From Kingdonia uniflora (lineage: Eukaryota > Streptophyta > Magnoliopsida > Ranunculales > Circaeasteraceae), in NCBI GenBank assembly GCA_014058105.1, contig JACGCM010000715.1, positions 3,720,001 to 3,784,000 on the forward strand: DNA of 64,000 nucleotides, given 5' to 3'. Below the pieces are notes generated by a model that did not search any database, was not told the DNA's origin, and saw nothing but the letters and a program-made list of their open reading frames with translations. Both the position numbers and the translations under genes were made by a program. This document shows positions 12,265-23,031 of the stretch, in pieces; the stretch's first letter is position 1, and every line of letters starts with the position of its first letter.

Positions 12265-13019
12265 GTACACTAACCATTTATTTTTACTGAGCCTTAGTGA
12301 GCCATTTCTTATGTAATTCATTTTTTAATACACATATTTTACGTATCATCCGAAAAGATATACAATTTCGTATTTCTCAGCAATAAGTAAGCTATAGATT
12401 GGGCACTTATCCATACACAGTGCAATACTTAGTTTTTTCATCTATTCACATATTATTTAGAATAATTAGTTTCTTACTGTATACACATGAAAAGTTTATT
12501 AAGCTTTAGATTTAGAAAAGCGGTATCCGTGGCGTGACACGGGTATTCGCTAGCCTGAGCTAGGTGAAAATCAGTTTACCATTTAAGGGAATGATGCATG
12601 AATGAGATTGCCTACTACATATTAAAATGTGCATAATTCCGATTGCAAACATATCTACAAAGAAATATAACATTTTCCTGCAAAATTCACGTATTCTACA
12701 GATTATGTTGAAGATTCCTAACTAATTTTTAAAATATGTGTATAAAAAACTGTGAATAATATGTGTATTGTAATGCTATAGTTAACAGATATTTTTTTGC
12801 TTTAGTCATCGCTTTAGCTTGCTTTAACCTACATAAAGCCTTTCGCATAATTTGGAACTATTGCAGTTCATAGTGGGTTAGGGTCTATAGAGCGTCTCTT
12901 TCTTTGCATTAGCGTTATACATTACTGTGATCTAGCTTACATGCTCTAGCTAACACCGTATCTATTTGTACTTCATTACAATGTAACCATATTTTGAACT
13001 AATACCAACCATTTTATAC
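12265..13019. other. Non-coding DNA including a degenerate Helitron-like 3' end
   Basis: No coding exon is seen. At 12527-12542 CCGTG and CACGG form a 5-bp stem around a 6-nt loop. This is followed by gtattcgCTAG (CTAG at 12550-12553), matching the hairpin-plus-CTAG arrangement of the better Helitron ends downstream. The base after CTAG is C where T is expected. Confidence 0.35.
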
Positions 13020-13771
13020 GTTGGTGGGAACAATCTGGCCGGATCTATTCTTCCATCTCTAACAAATGCGTCAAGGCTTGAACAAATTGATCTTTCTATT
13101 AACAATTTCGGTGGGGAAATCCCATTGTTGAACAATTTTCCAAGTCTACAAGTTATAAGCCTAGGGAGTAATCTATTGCATAGAAACGGTGAAGTTGGCA
13201 TGGATTTTCTTACCTCTGCGGTAAATTCCACTAACCTTGAACTGTTTTCTTTTGCAACAAATAAGCTCCTGGTGAGCTTCCTTCTTCTATTGAGAACCTA
13301 TCGCATCAGCTTCAGATATTAGAGATGGGAGATAATCAGTTCGAAGGAAAAGTACCTGCAGAAATTCGTAACTTGGTAGGCCTAGCCAAGTTGTGTGTGG
13401 AAAACAATTTCTTTACTGGAGAGCTGCCCAACTTGCAGATCCTCTACTTCCACGAAAACAAATTCTCAAGAAAATACTAGAGTCGCTCGGGAATCTAACT
13501 AACTTATATGAAATGAGATTGAATGGTAACAACTTAACGGGAACTATACCTTCAAGCCGAGGAAACTTTCACCACCTTCAAGCCTTAGACCTTTCCGTCA
13601 ACTGACTTAATAGGAAAATACCAAGAGAGATTTTCATCTTACCCAGCCTTAGTAAGGTCTTGAATATATCTCACAACTCTTTAACTGTCTCAGTCCTTAT
13701 AGAAATCGGGTTATTGAAAATGGTTCAAGGAATAGATTTTTCAGATAATCATTTTTCAGTAACTTGGGTGT
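13020..13771 (+). pseudogene. Fragment of an LRR receptor-like kinase ectodomain
   Basis: Successive leucine-rich repeats with the plant consensus can be read across several frames: NNLAGSILPSLTNAS, LEQIDLSINNFGGEIP, LQVISLGSN, EGKVPAEIRNL, MRLNGNNLTGTIPSS and LQALDLSVN, then a stop. The wording resembles the EFR/FLS2-like LRR-XII kinases (At3g47570-like), whose leucine-rich ectodomain senses extracellular ligands. Frameshifts occur at about 13270 and 13430-13480, there is a stop at 13604, and no transmembrane or kinase part follows. It is a partial, non-functional copy. Confidence 0.8.
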
Positions 13772-14267
13772 TCTACAAAGGTTGCAGCTTCACAATTTTT
13801 CAAGTATATGATACTTTTCTTCATTGCTTTCTTTTGATGCCTGTACAACTTGCTAAAGCATATACATTACTAGTGATGCGTTGTGCAGTGCAGTGTAGTA
13901 TCTATTCTTCCTTACCTCATTGGACTTTGTTTTTTCCCTGATATGCTTTTTTTTTTTTTGCTTTTTGTATTGGAGCTTACCCTGATATGATTTTGCAGGT
14001 ACTGTATATTGGTGAACGTTATTGGATTTGTGAACTCTGGATTCCAAGCATTTGATCTGGCCTACTATTTGGTTAAAGAAAAACATGTCATCTCCTACCA
14101 CCTCTGATATTACTTTAATTTCTCAATGGATCGAAGTGCCCAACTTTCTTCAATCCAAGGTCTTTTTTCTTTCTTTCTAAGGCTGGTATTCTAACATTTG
14201 GGTACTTCTAATTTGTTTTAGTTTTTGATGAGCTGATTGTAAATGGGGTTTTTGTGATTGGGTTGTA

Positions 14268-14680
14268 GATGGGAGATCCGTCTGTTGAGGTTACAGATGA
14301 GAGTCGAGATGAATCTCAAATGGCAAAGTCTTTGGCTATGGAAGCACTTGCGGAGGGTATGGGTCAATGGATTATGTTTATAATGTGATAATTGTGTGTT
14401 AATTTTTTGTGGAACTTGATTGTGTACATATTGTTTAGGTGAACTTGAGAAAGCGATTGAGCATCTTACAGAGGCGATTTTACTTAATCTGACATCGGCT
14501 ATTATGTATGGGACCAGAGGTAATATTTTTTGTTGGCAGCGTATGTTGGGGGCTTGATTATGTATGAGATTTGGGTTTGTTGGTTTTCTTTCTTTTGGTG
14601 TGTCACATGTGCAGCTAGCGTATACATTAAAATGAAAAAATCGAATGCTGCTATTCGGGATACCAATGCAGCTTTAGAGG
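14268..14680 (+). pseudogene. Three exons of a HIP/FAM10-type Hsc70-interacting co-chaperone
   Basis: Three blocks with GT-AG borders read in order. 14268-14356 begins MGDPSVEVTDESRDESQ and ends MEALAEG. 14439-14519 reads ELEKAIEHLTEAILL to MYGTRA. 14613-14680 reads SVYIKMKKSNAAIRDTNAA. Together they form the start of the TPR region of plant HIP (FAM10/ST13-like, HIP1/TDX) proteins, which bind Hsp70. The N-terminal dimerisation part and all later TPR and DP domains are missing. The preserved splice borders show genomic capture. It could be transcribed as part of a larger host transcript, but I see no sign of independent function. Confidence 0.8.
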
Positions 14681-14699
14681 TTTTTCTATGCCCAATTTT

Positions 14700-15340
14700 A
14701 GCCTTTACTTAAAAGTATAATGTTGTAGTTGAATCATTTTTTATGGTGACAATTTTGGGGTTTACTGGGAATCTAGTTATTGTATTTACAAAGATGAGAA
14801 TACCATTTAATATTTGGTTGAATTATAGATATGATGGATTTTTTTTTTTTGAGAAGTTGAGCATCACTTAGTTAATATCTGGTTGAATTGGAAATAAGAT
14901 ACTAACAGTAATGGCCTGATGGGAAATATGTTTGGGAGCATAGCCCAATTGCTTTTGGTTGAATTAAGAACTATGATGGTAGCAACATTATATTAATGTG
15001 TTTGGGGGAGATGGGTATTTTGTTTTTGGCTTTTACCTTTTCAAAATATCTATATTTGGAAGTAGTAGGAATTGGGCTAGGAGGTAGTAAGAAACCCATG
15101 TAACCTTATGATGTTTCCAACTTAGCCATCATTCCTACTCATGAATAGGCTGGAAGACCTAAAACCCTATAGGTCTTAAGGTGATATTGCAAATTTAGAA
15201 CTCATGTCCTTATATCATTCCAAATGAGATATACATGTCACCTTCTAATGTTGTCAACTTAAGCCATCATTTTATTCCTAATAAAATCTTTGCATTATTT
15301 AATAGCTACGATTATGTAAAAAAATGTTGAATACAAAACT
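14700..15340. other. Non-coding AT-rich DNA
   Basis: No exon, RNA or clear repeat is supported between the HIP fragment and the minus-strand GT47 fragment. Confidence 0.45.
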
Positions 15341-15349
15341 TCTCCATTT

Positions 15350-15840
15350 ACTATTGATCTCCATGGATTAATCTTTTTCTGAGTACAAAACTGATACTAC
15401 CTGCACGACCATTGTCATACTCAAAAATGGACTGAGTACTAGCCATATTCTGTCGAAGTAATTCCTTCTTCCTTCTAGAGAAGTTGTTTAGGTTTTTTAG
15501 TAGCCAGTTGGGTTGCAAGGCATCGCTAACTGGCACAAAAACTGAGAAATATGAGTAATCAACCATATCTTCAAATGGCAGCTCAATGTTGTCACTAACA
15601 ATCACTGGTAGACAGAGACTTAAGATAACATCAAAGAGTCAACTGAAGTGGGTGTATTTCCAGCTGGGTGTAAACAGATTCCCAAGCTCCTTATTCCATT
15701 TATTGATTGTTCCATTCCAGTGGCATTAGGAAAATCTTCTTCCATGATAATGTCTGGTTCACTACGTAAAATGTCTCATAATTTCTCTCGCACCAGGCCT
15801 TCCTGGAACATTATAGGCTAAAAAAATTGAGTACGGAAGT
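15350..15840 (-). pseudogene. Fragment of an exostosin-family (GT47) glycosyltransferase
   Basis: On the minus strand two overlapping frames read, in order, LRSEPDIIMEEDFPNATG, then a region ending CLHPAGNTPTS, then LCLPVIVSDNIELPFED, and a further stretch ending QSIFEYDNG. These are conserved blocks of plant GT47 exostosin-like Golgi enzymes that build pectin or hemicellulose side chains. At least one frameshift (about 15640) and an early stop are present, and only the C-terminal third is represented. The exact subfamily cannot be decided. Confidence 0.78.
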
Positions 15841-16249
15841 ATGAAAGTATGGAAGTAATCAATCAAATACTTGCAATTGAAGGTGATATAGCAAGGAGCT
15901 TAAAAAAATAGATGCAAAACAATGGATATGAAAATTAGACTAAGAGCACTCTTATTTGGTTTATCTAGACTTTGCATGCTTGCATGATACAAATCTATGA
16001 AATTTACTCTAAACTAATTTAGAACAATATTACCCCGATAACAATGCTTAGCCCCTTTAAAGTAAAGAAGAGTCTGGCGACGTTGATTCTCAAGTAATTG
16101 TAGTCTAGGGAGGAGATGAGTGTAGGGAACAAATGCATCTTTGAGCAGTGAAACTTAGGTGTGATGTATTATATCCAAAGGATCGCAATTCCACGTTTTT
16201 GAATCGAGCCTCTAACACCCACCCAAATTGACCATGAGACGAGTGATGT

Positions 16250-16275
16250 CGTGGTGTACCACGGGTACAACTTAG
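16250..16275 (+). repeat. Degenerate Helitron-like 3' terminus
   Basis: CGTGG and CCACG pair around a 4-nt loop (16250-16263), followed by ggtacaaCTTAG ending at 16275 and then T. Spacing and hairpin resemble the clear ends at 37458, 46770 and 55127, but the terminal word is CTTAG instead of CTAG. The next bases (tgtatattataaatctc) could be a decayed 5' end of the following unit. Confidence 0.35.
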
Positions 16276-16289
16276 TGTATATTATAAAT

Positions 16290-16395
16290 CTCAGTTTTGT
16301 CTTACGTGGCTTCGTTTGTCTCGCGTGGCGACGACGATTGTCCCGCATGGCGATGTTTGTCCTACGTGGCTTCGTTTGTCTGATGTGGCGGTTCT
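16290..16395 (+). repeat. Short direct repeats rich in ACGTGGC
   Basis: The phrase tacgtggcttcgtttgtct occurs at about 16303 and 16364, with related gcgtggcg and gcatggcg words between. Such ACGTGGC-rich runs shortly inside a 5' end are familiar in plant Helitrons, which supports a unit start near 16276. Confidence 0.5.
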
Positions 16396-16599
16396 TAAAA
16401 AAAAATTCCAACCTCTCTCATCAAACACACTCCCTCATCAAATGTACTCCTCCTGTTTCATCTTCTTAATTCCTCTCATCAAACGTACTCCTCTTTCATC
16501 TTCTTAACTCATCTTATCAAACAAAAGGTTTCAAAGGTTCAAGTTGGAGGTAAAGGTTTTTGATTTCGGGTTCAAGTTCTCTTAATTTAGAGTCCACAA

Positions 16600-16791
16600 G
16601 TTTTGATTCAAAGGATTAAAGCTCAGATTGTGGAAGCACTGGAAATCAATATTGTTCGGCTTTACGAAGTTGTTTTATCGGAATTAACGTATAATTCGAA
16701 GCCGATTATTACTGTCCTTACGATTATTGTTGGAGAACAGAGGGATCATGCTGAGGGGATTGCTGATTTGATTTGTAACAGAATTGTTGAG
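16600..16791 (+). pseudogene. Captured exon encoding part of a PCF11-type CID domain
   Basis: The frame reads [20 protein letters not shown], followed by [20 protein letters not shown] and ICNRIVEV, then a donor (gtatgt) at 16792. This matches the N-terminal CTD-interaction domain of plant PCF11-like (PCFS) mRNA cleavage/polyadenylation factors, which bind the RNA polymerase II tail. Only one exon is present, with no downstream PCF11 sequence, so it is a captured fragment. Confidence 0.72.
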
Positions 16792-17234
16792 GTATGTATG
16801 TTTGATCAAATGTGTAATTAATTAGGTTTCTTGATGATTTGGGCAATCCATTGTATAGTGCGTATTATGTGATAAAGGTTGAAAATTGTTGCATTTGAGG
16901 CCCTCAGTAGAGTGCTTTGGTATTCGGATTCTTGAAAATTAGGGTTGTGAGGGTCTTAACCCCATGGAGTTTGATACTAGGAGCCCTTCTAGATATCAGG
17001 TCCTTTGCAATTCAGGATGAGTTAACCATACATTCTTAGATGGTACTTGGTGGAAGATATATTTTTATGTTTTGGGGCGAGAAACTGTAAGTGGGAATCT
17101 CCTTCAATATGATCTTGGTATTTTCTCTGTTATGATTAATTTTTATTGGGATATCATAAGGCACCTCTCATGTCTTTGATCACTTTACTCTTATGAGAAA
17201 ACTAAGACCTTCATACTGCGTGACAGATATCGCG

Positions 17235-17440
17235 ACGGAGGGTCTAAACGCCGATCAAGTTGGACAATGTAGTGTTCTACCATCTTCGCACATGGGGAGC
17301 CCTAGAAATATGTATGAAATCTATCAAGATTCATCGGCAATAACCCGTTATAATAAACACCCAGATATCTTTCTTACAATGACAACTAATCCAAATTGGC
17401 CCGAAATAACAAATGCCCTTCTACCCAATCAGACTGTTTA
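17235..17440 (+). pseudogene. Remnant of Helitron Rep-type N-terminal domain
   Basis: The frame contains DQVGQCSVLPSSHMGSPRNM, then a YQDSSAITRYNKHPDIFLT block and NPNWPEITNALL. This is the pattern of the helitron helicase-like N domain: a conserved LPSSF.GSPR, a YQDAM segment, and the hydrophobic D(I/L)F.T.T.NP.WPEI block. Only this part of the Rep-helicase survives. The HUH and helicase regions are absent, so the element could not move by itself. Confidence 0.78.
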
Positions 17441-17776
17441 CGATCGAACCCTCAAAAACTCTCTCTCTCTCTCTCTAAGTTGGGGCTCAACAGGTTTAGC
17501 AATTGCTGCTTGAAGAAGGTTTAGCAATTGCACGATGCTAACGATTAATCAGGTTTTTCTCTTTTAATTTTGTTTTTTCATCTTTTTTTTATTACTAAGG
17601 AATTCAATTTTATATTTTTCAACCTAATTCAATTTTTTTGTGATTTTGCTCTATGGCAAGCATTGGGGATTTTTCTTTTGTGATTACAGGTATTGTTATT
17701 GTTGAGAAATATACTTATGTAGATACCAAATGAAGAGATAGTCGAAGGAGAAGAAGGCGAATACGCATAAAGAAAA

Positions 17777-17886
17777 GAGGTTGGGAATGTGGCTTATAAG
17801 AAAAAGGAATTTGAGAATGCAATTGAGCAGTACAGTAAGGCGTTGGAGTTTAATGATACAAATTGTTTACTTAGAAATGGGACGGG
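17777..17886 (+). pseudogene. Captured TPR exon of an STI1/HOP-like co-chaperone
   Basis: The frame reads GNVAYKKKEFENAIEQYSKA then LEFNDTNCLLRN, followed by a donor-like gtatga. The G-N-A-Y-K-K-K-x-F-x-x-A-I-x-x-Y-x-K-A-L pattern is the first helix pair of the central TPR domain of STI1/HOP, the Hsp70-Hsp90 adaptor. Only one TPR motif remains. With the HIP fragment at 14268 this is the second Hsp70 co-chaperone TPR piece within 4 kb. Confidence 0.6.
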
Positions 17887-17889
17887 TAT

Positions 17890-18635
17890 GACATTTCCCC
17901 ACAAATCTTAGTAAGGTCTAAATTTAATAGAATTGATGTCCAAACAAATATAGAAGATGTAATAGAAAGTAAGCAATAATTTTCTTCTTCATTGTGATAT
18001 ACTTTAGAAAATTTTAAGGGCCGGATGTCTTTGCGAAACCTATTCATTTCAAGTGTTTTTTATGTTCTTAGTATTTTATCTTTCTTTTTTCAAGAGTAGG
18101 GTGGTTTGGTGTACCATGGAAAACAACCAAGAAGCTTCAAAAATGGATCAATCAGGTGTCATTAATTTTCTTTACAATTTTTAATCATAGCAAATTCACT
18201 TATCCGAGACAAGAAAAACTGCAGTAGTTAATCTACCAATCTTAAAGCTTGAATACGATATTAATGAATCTACTCAAATGAATCAAGAGCATAATATTGC
18301 TCAGTATTTTGAGGTTTGGTCGAGCTCTAAGACCTATTATTTTCTTTTCTTTTCTTACCCGCTAACTTAAGACTCAGATTGAGAAAAAAAATTGACCTCA
18401 TGATGGAAATATTATACCATGACTACAATATGATACTGACACCTTTTAACTCAAATTGGGTCATCGTGAATTCTGTTAAAAAATTTTTGATATATTTACC
18501 AGTCTTCATTTTGAGGCGGTAATAAGACAAAGCTATTAAGCCATTTCCATTTTAAGGGGGTCATTTTTTTAATTTACCCGGCCCTATATCCAAAAAGAAC
18601 AAATAAAAAATTAGAATCCAAAGCAGCAATAAATT
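17890..18635. other. Non-coding DNA
   Basis: AT-rich, with no exon, RNA or terminal repeat I can support. Confidence 0.45.
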
Positions 18636-18639
18636 TGAA

Positions 18640-19870
18640 CACTGCCGCCTTCAAAATTGAGGAGTCCCAAAAATTATCTGCTGGCCAGGAAATCCCAACA
18701 TCTGAATTCTGTAAGTAGTGAATCATCTGCTAAAAATCCGCAACTACTAAAAGATCTTTGTGTTGCACAAGATGAGTCGCTAAGCCAAGTGCCCATGAGA
18801 GGCAATGTCCCTCAGCTTCTTCTACACTGGAGCAGATGATTCTCTTATGTCCTGCAAGTATACATTGATCATTTACCTCCTTTTATAGTATTAGGAAGGA
18901 TACCAGGATGCATCTGTCATTAACAAGTAGTCCTTCCTGTTTGTAATAGTGTTGGAAATGTGGAGATGAGTTGTTGTGCCCCTATCATGAGACTGGGGTT
19001 CATTAGCCATAATAGTATTAACCCCATTAGTAGCAGTTGAAATAATATTCCAACTAACAGGTTCATGATTATTAAACAAGGCTTCATTTCTTGCTTGCCA
19101 GATCCCATTACCAATGACAAAGAATAAAGACAATGAAGTAATAGCACCCCTAACATTGTTAGATAATTGCCATAAATCCCTAATAACTCTGTAAAAATTA
19201 AAATTAGGAGCAGAAGTATGCAGGGTGAAGCAAACCAAACCTGAGCTGCCCATGGGCATTGAAAACGAGCATGGGAAGCAGTTTCAATAATATAAGTGCA
19301 CCTAAGGCAAGTATTATCAGCAATGATATGGTTAGTAGACAGCCTATGCTTAACGGGGATCAATTCTTTATAAAAATTCCATACAAACAACTGTATCCTA
19401 AAGGGTAGTTTAAGTTTCCAAATCAGTTTTTTCCATTTTTGTGGGATAGTAGGGGCATGATGTTGTTGTGAGGCATTGTGAGCATGAAGATTTTGGTGTT
19501 TGAGCACTCTATATGCAGACTTAACAGTGTACTGGCCCTTTGGCTCAGGGATCCACTTAATACTATCTTCCTGGTGTATACCATCCAAGGGTATTTGAAG
19601 AATATGTTAAACTTCATGAGGTTGAAAAAGAGCAATGAGTTAAGGTTGGTTCCAAGTTCCAGTGTGAAGCAAGATGAGGTCAAACACCTTTTTTTATGTC
19701 ATTGTTGTTGTATAATAAGATTGGGGACAGGTTTAAAATCATCTAGAGTAGGAATCCAATTATCAAGCCAAATACTTATCTTCGATCCTGACCCAATGTT
19801 CCACCCTACGAAAGACTTAATGGCATCTTTAGCAGATAATAGCCAAATACTTATCAAGCCTCTTTGAAGA
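18640..19870 (-). mobile_element. 3' part of a LINE retrotransposon ORF2 (zf-RVT and RNase H), decayed
   Basis: On the minus strand from about 19870 downwards the frames give FVGWNIGSGSKISIWLDNW (end of the reverse transcriptase-associated region). A zinc-binding zf-RVT domain follows, with WKLKLPFRIQLFVWNFYKE, CLRC..IIETASHARFQCPWA and QVW. Then come the linker ending WQARNEALF and an RNase H-like block ending with AEGHCLSWALGLATHLVQHK. Several frameshifts and stops are present and no upstream RT or endonuclease is seen, so it is a 5'-truncated, dead copy as is usual for LINEs. Confidence 0.8.
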
Positions 19871-21690
19871 AAACATCGGAAGATGTACCATTAAGGTTCT
19901 TAAATGGTAAAAAATAAATAAAGTTTATATAACTGATTGATATTTTGGAGACATACTCTGAACTTGGTTATTTCAACAGACTCTACAAATATATATTTTG
20001 AGTTTAAGAAAATGTAGTAAATGAAGTCAGAGAAGCAATGAAAGGGTGAAATATATCTATCGGAAAATCAATTCAGTTGATAATGGAAAAAACCTTTGAC
20101 AAAATCCAATATTTCTATTATCAGAAAGTTCTTTGATCTTCACATGGTGGTGAACACATTTTACTTGGGTTTACTTTTTTTTTTCTTTTTACATTTTTGC
20201 AATATATGAAATCTATATATTAGGATTTTATGATTCGATCATTGTAAAGACTTTCTCTATAATCAGGCGATTCCTACAATATAGAGATGAGCTTATGACC
20301 TTAAAAGTGTCTTCCTCGCGATTTGAAGTGGTAGATATTAGTTTTGGCCCTCATTGAATCGAGTAATCCCTAAATTTTTGTACTTGATAGAATAATCCAA
20401 TTGCCTGAGTTTAATTTAATAGGGGAAAAGTTTGACTATGACTGTTAAAAGTCCATTTTATATAGCTTATGAGGTATCCAACTAAGGCTTACAACCAGGG
20501 GCTATACATATTTTGAGTGTTGGGGTCATCTTTTACATTGTTCTCAGTGTTATACTTTTTTTTTGAGAAAGAACATTCGATGATCTTTAATGCCATTTAG
20601 GATTCCAATTTTTTCTTTACATAAGATCTATAGGCCCACATTTCTTTTAATGCTAAGGACTTGATCACGTAAAGTTGTTTACCGACCTTTTTCCACGATT
20701 TACCTGTTGTTCACGTTCTAGGTATATTGCAATGCTGGATCTTTAGCTCAAATGTGGGAGCGCGCTTAAGGTATCTCCTAGGTATCTCAAGAGATGGTGA
20801 TTCGAATCCACCAAGATTCATAATATAGATTAAATCACTATGGAGGGAGGAGAAGATTTAGAGTATAAAAGAGAAAAATGATTGTTCTACTACAACATTA
20901 CTTGCAACAACCAGCAATTCTAACTCTTCCTAAAATTTTATTAAAAGTAACTCCAGTTTTCAATTGGAGAATTGATATTTTTCTTCACTTTGTGCCTTCT
21001 ATAACTGTTTAAAATGTGTCGATCAATATTACGAATACTTCTGAATTTTTATCTTAATATTATTAAATATTCTCTCTTAATTGAATGAATAGCTCTAATA
21101 TTGGTCATTTTCTCCAGATTTCATTTTTCATACTTGCACTTCCTCCACTTGGTGTAATCTAATTTTGATATTGGTTGTTATGATGCTTATGCATAGTTAA
21201 ATCCTGGTTTCCTCCCTTTACAAAGGCGATAATGAAGCACATACAGAAATTCTAGGTTTGGATTATAGCTTTATGCTATTCTTTTTCTAGAGTTGACTAT
21301 TTGCATCTGATTGTAAAGTATTTCCTCATCATTAACCTTATAATAAGCATCCATTTATCATTGTTAAATTGATAATAGGCATCCAGAATGTGAACCTTGG
21401 TTTTATGGGTTTATGATCTTCATGTAAAAGCTGCAGTTTTTAGTATGTGTGTACTATTGTTATTTGCTGCTTCAGAGCTTATGATATGAAGTAATATTTC
21501 AGGCCTACCAACTCTAAGTTAAATATGGATTTTGAAAAACTACAACTGGTGCTTAAACTTGCATCTTTTCAACACTTGCTAAACTCGAGTGTCTACATAA
21601 ATATTAAGAACTTAAAAGCATCGTGATGGAATCGCATCTTTCTTATTGAGCAGAGCTCTTAATACTGAATGTTCTCATATTTTTACTTTC
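19871..21690. other. Non-coding DNA with one tRNA-like motif
   Basis: Mostly AT-rich DNA without supported exons. The only structured item is the tRNA-like stretch at 20744-20815, listed separately. Confidence 0.45.
20744..20815 (+). ncRNA. tRNA-like / SINE-head-like sequence with A and B boxes
   Basis: TAGCTCAAATGTGGG (20744-20758) resembles a Pol III A box and TGATTCGAATCC (20798-20809) a B box, about 54 nt apart. The T-arm (ggtga-ttcgaat-ccacc) pairs at four of five positions. The acceptor stem does not close, so this is not a working tRNA. It is best read as a decayed tRNA pseudogene or the head of a tRNA-derived SINE. Confidence 0.35.
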
Positions 21691-21693
21691 CAG

Positions 21694-21763
21694 GCTATTG
21701 GACTTTGATCCGTTTGCTCAAGAACTAGCGAATATAAAACCGCATAGGAATAAGGAGATTTTG
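21694..21763 (+). pseudogene. Possible captured exon of unknown origin
   Basis: A block between an acceptor (tttccag, ending about 21693) and a donor-like gtagtc reads RLLDFDPFAQELANIKPHRN in one frame without stops. I do not recognise the family. Position inside a unit full of captured exons, and the splice-like borders, suggest another gene fragment. Confidence 0.3.
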
Positions 21764-22387
21764 GTAGTCTTCTTACAACTTATTCTTTTATTTGAATAAA
21801 GGTTAAGCTGAATGATATTCAGGTAGTCTAAACCAGAGTCAGTAGCCAGAGCGTATGAAAGACAAAGCCTCTAACTACATTTCGCTTAAGGTAAGTTAGT
21901 AAAAAAAAATCAAGACAGGATCAAGGTCAGAAAAAGATAAGAACCTTTTAAACTGTATGACTTTTTAAAAAAATCATTTGATTAGTAACTCATGCTTAGT
22001 GTTCTGATAAAGTATTAGTTGCATTATAATGTAAAAAAAATGAATTGGGCGAGACTACAGATATTCTCTGAACTGTGGGAAGGAGTTATACATTCATCTC
22101 CCAGAATTTTGCGAGGACAAAAGTTACAGCTTTACAAAAAATTTATAACCTTTAAGTTCCATCCTTTTTATTCTTGGCAGGTTGTCTCATAGTTTTCATT
22201 TATGGTTGTTATATGGGTTGACAGTAGTTGGGTCTCTTTCCACTTGCGCTTCGATGTCACCATCTCCAAGGTTGCGAGCCTCGAAGGAGTCTAAAGCTCC
22301 ATTAGCCTCCCTTTGCAATTTCTTTTCTAGAAAAAAAACCACCAAAAGCTCCCGGTGGAAGCTTATAAAATTTAATTAAGGTAAATT

Positions 22388-22938
22388 CACCACATGTTGT
22401 CGGAGTAAAATTATATATTCTATGGATTTCGACCTCCCTGTTGTTAGAAAACCATTTTTGCAAAAATGAACTCTATATTTCTTGTTGTGTCTATCTATCA
22501 ATTGGAATCTGTATATTGTGTTTGGGTTCCAGTAGTTATTAAACTATATGTATATAGTGCTTTTTCCCCTTCTCAAACACTAACATTATCGTAGTTAATG
22601 TTATAGTAGTGATAGTTGTTGTATATTTTGCATAATTCTTTGGCCTTTTGCATCTTGATTTCGTGACGCCATTGAGTATATTTTCCTCATTGATGTTTTG
22701 AAATGTGCTACTTGATTTCTTCTTTATACTCTTGATAATGGATGTTTCATTGAATTTGCAGTAAGTTTTTTTCATAGCTAACTCGCTGTCGACACCTGAA
22801 GACGATCACAACAACAGAAATGAGGCTAACAGAAAGGGGGGAAAACATGTTCCTGAGGTAAGTACATGTTAGTTGGACTGTGATGATGATAATGATAAAT
22901 ATAATTTCATACGACTTTGTACATTGCTCAATTCTCAT
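22388..22938 (+). repeat. 551-bp segment duplicated at 50841-51391 (copy 1)
   Basis: This segment and 50841-51391 are collinear at the same length, with only about half a dozen base differences that I could find by eye. Each contains a splice-framed block whose open frame reads NSLSTPEDDHNNRNEANRKG and ends at a gtaagt donor. Flanking sequences differ completely on both sides. In this copy the RPA-like exons follow directly. Confidence 0.9.
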
Positions 22939-23031
22939 AGTTGGAATGTAAGTATATTTCTATTATTTGCTACCTGTTCTTTATGTTTTTACAAAAAGAT
23001 TTTAACTATATTTATGCTATTAACTCCGCAG

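Noticed and set aside
16282..16395. Possible CRISPR-like or satellite array
   Set aside because: Only a few imperfect repeats with no regular spacers in plant nuclear DNA; better explained as Helitron 5' subterminal repeats.
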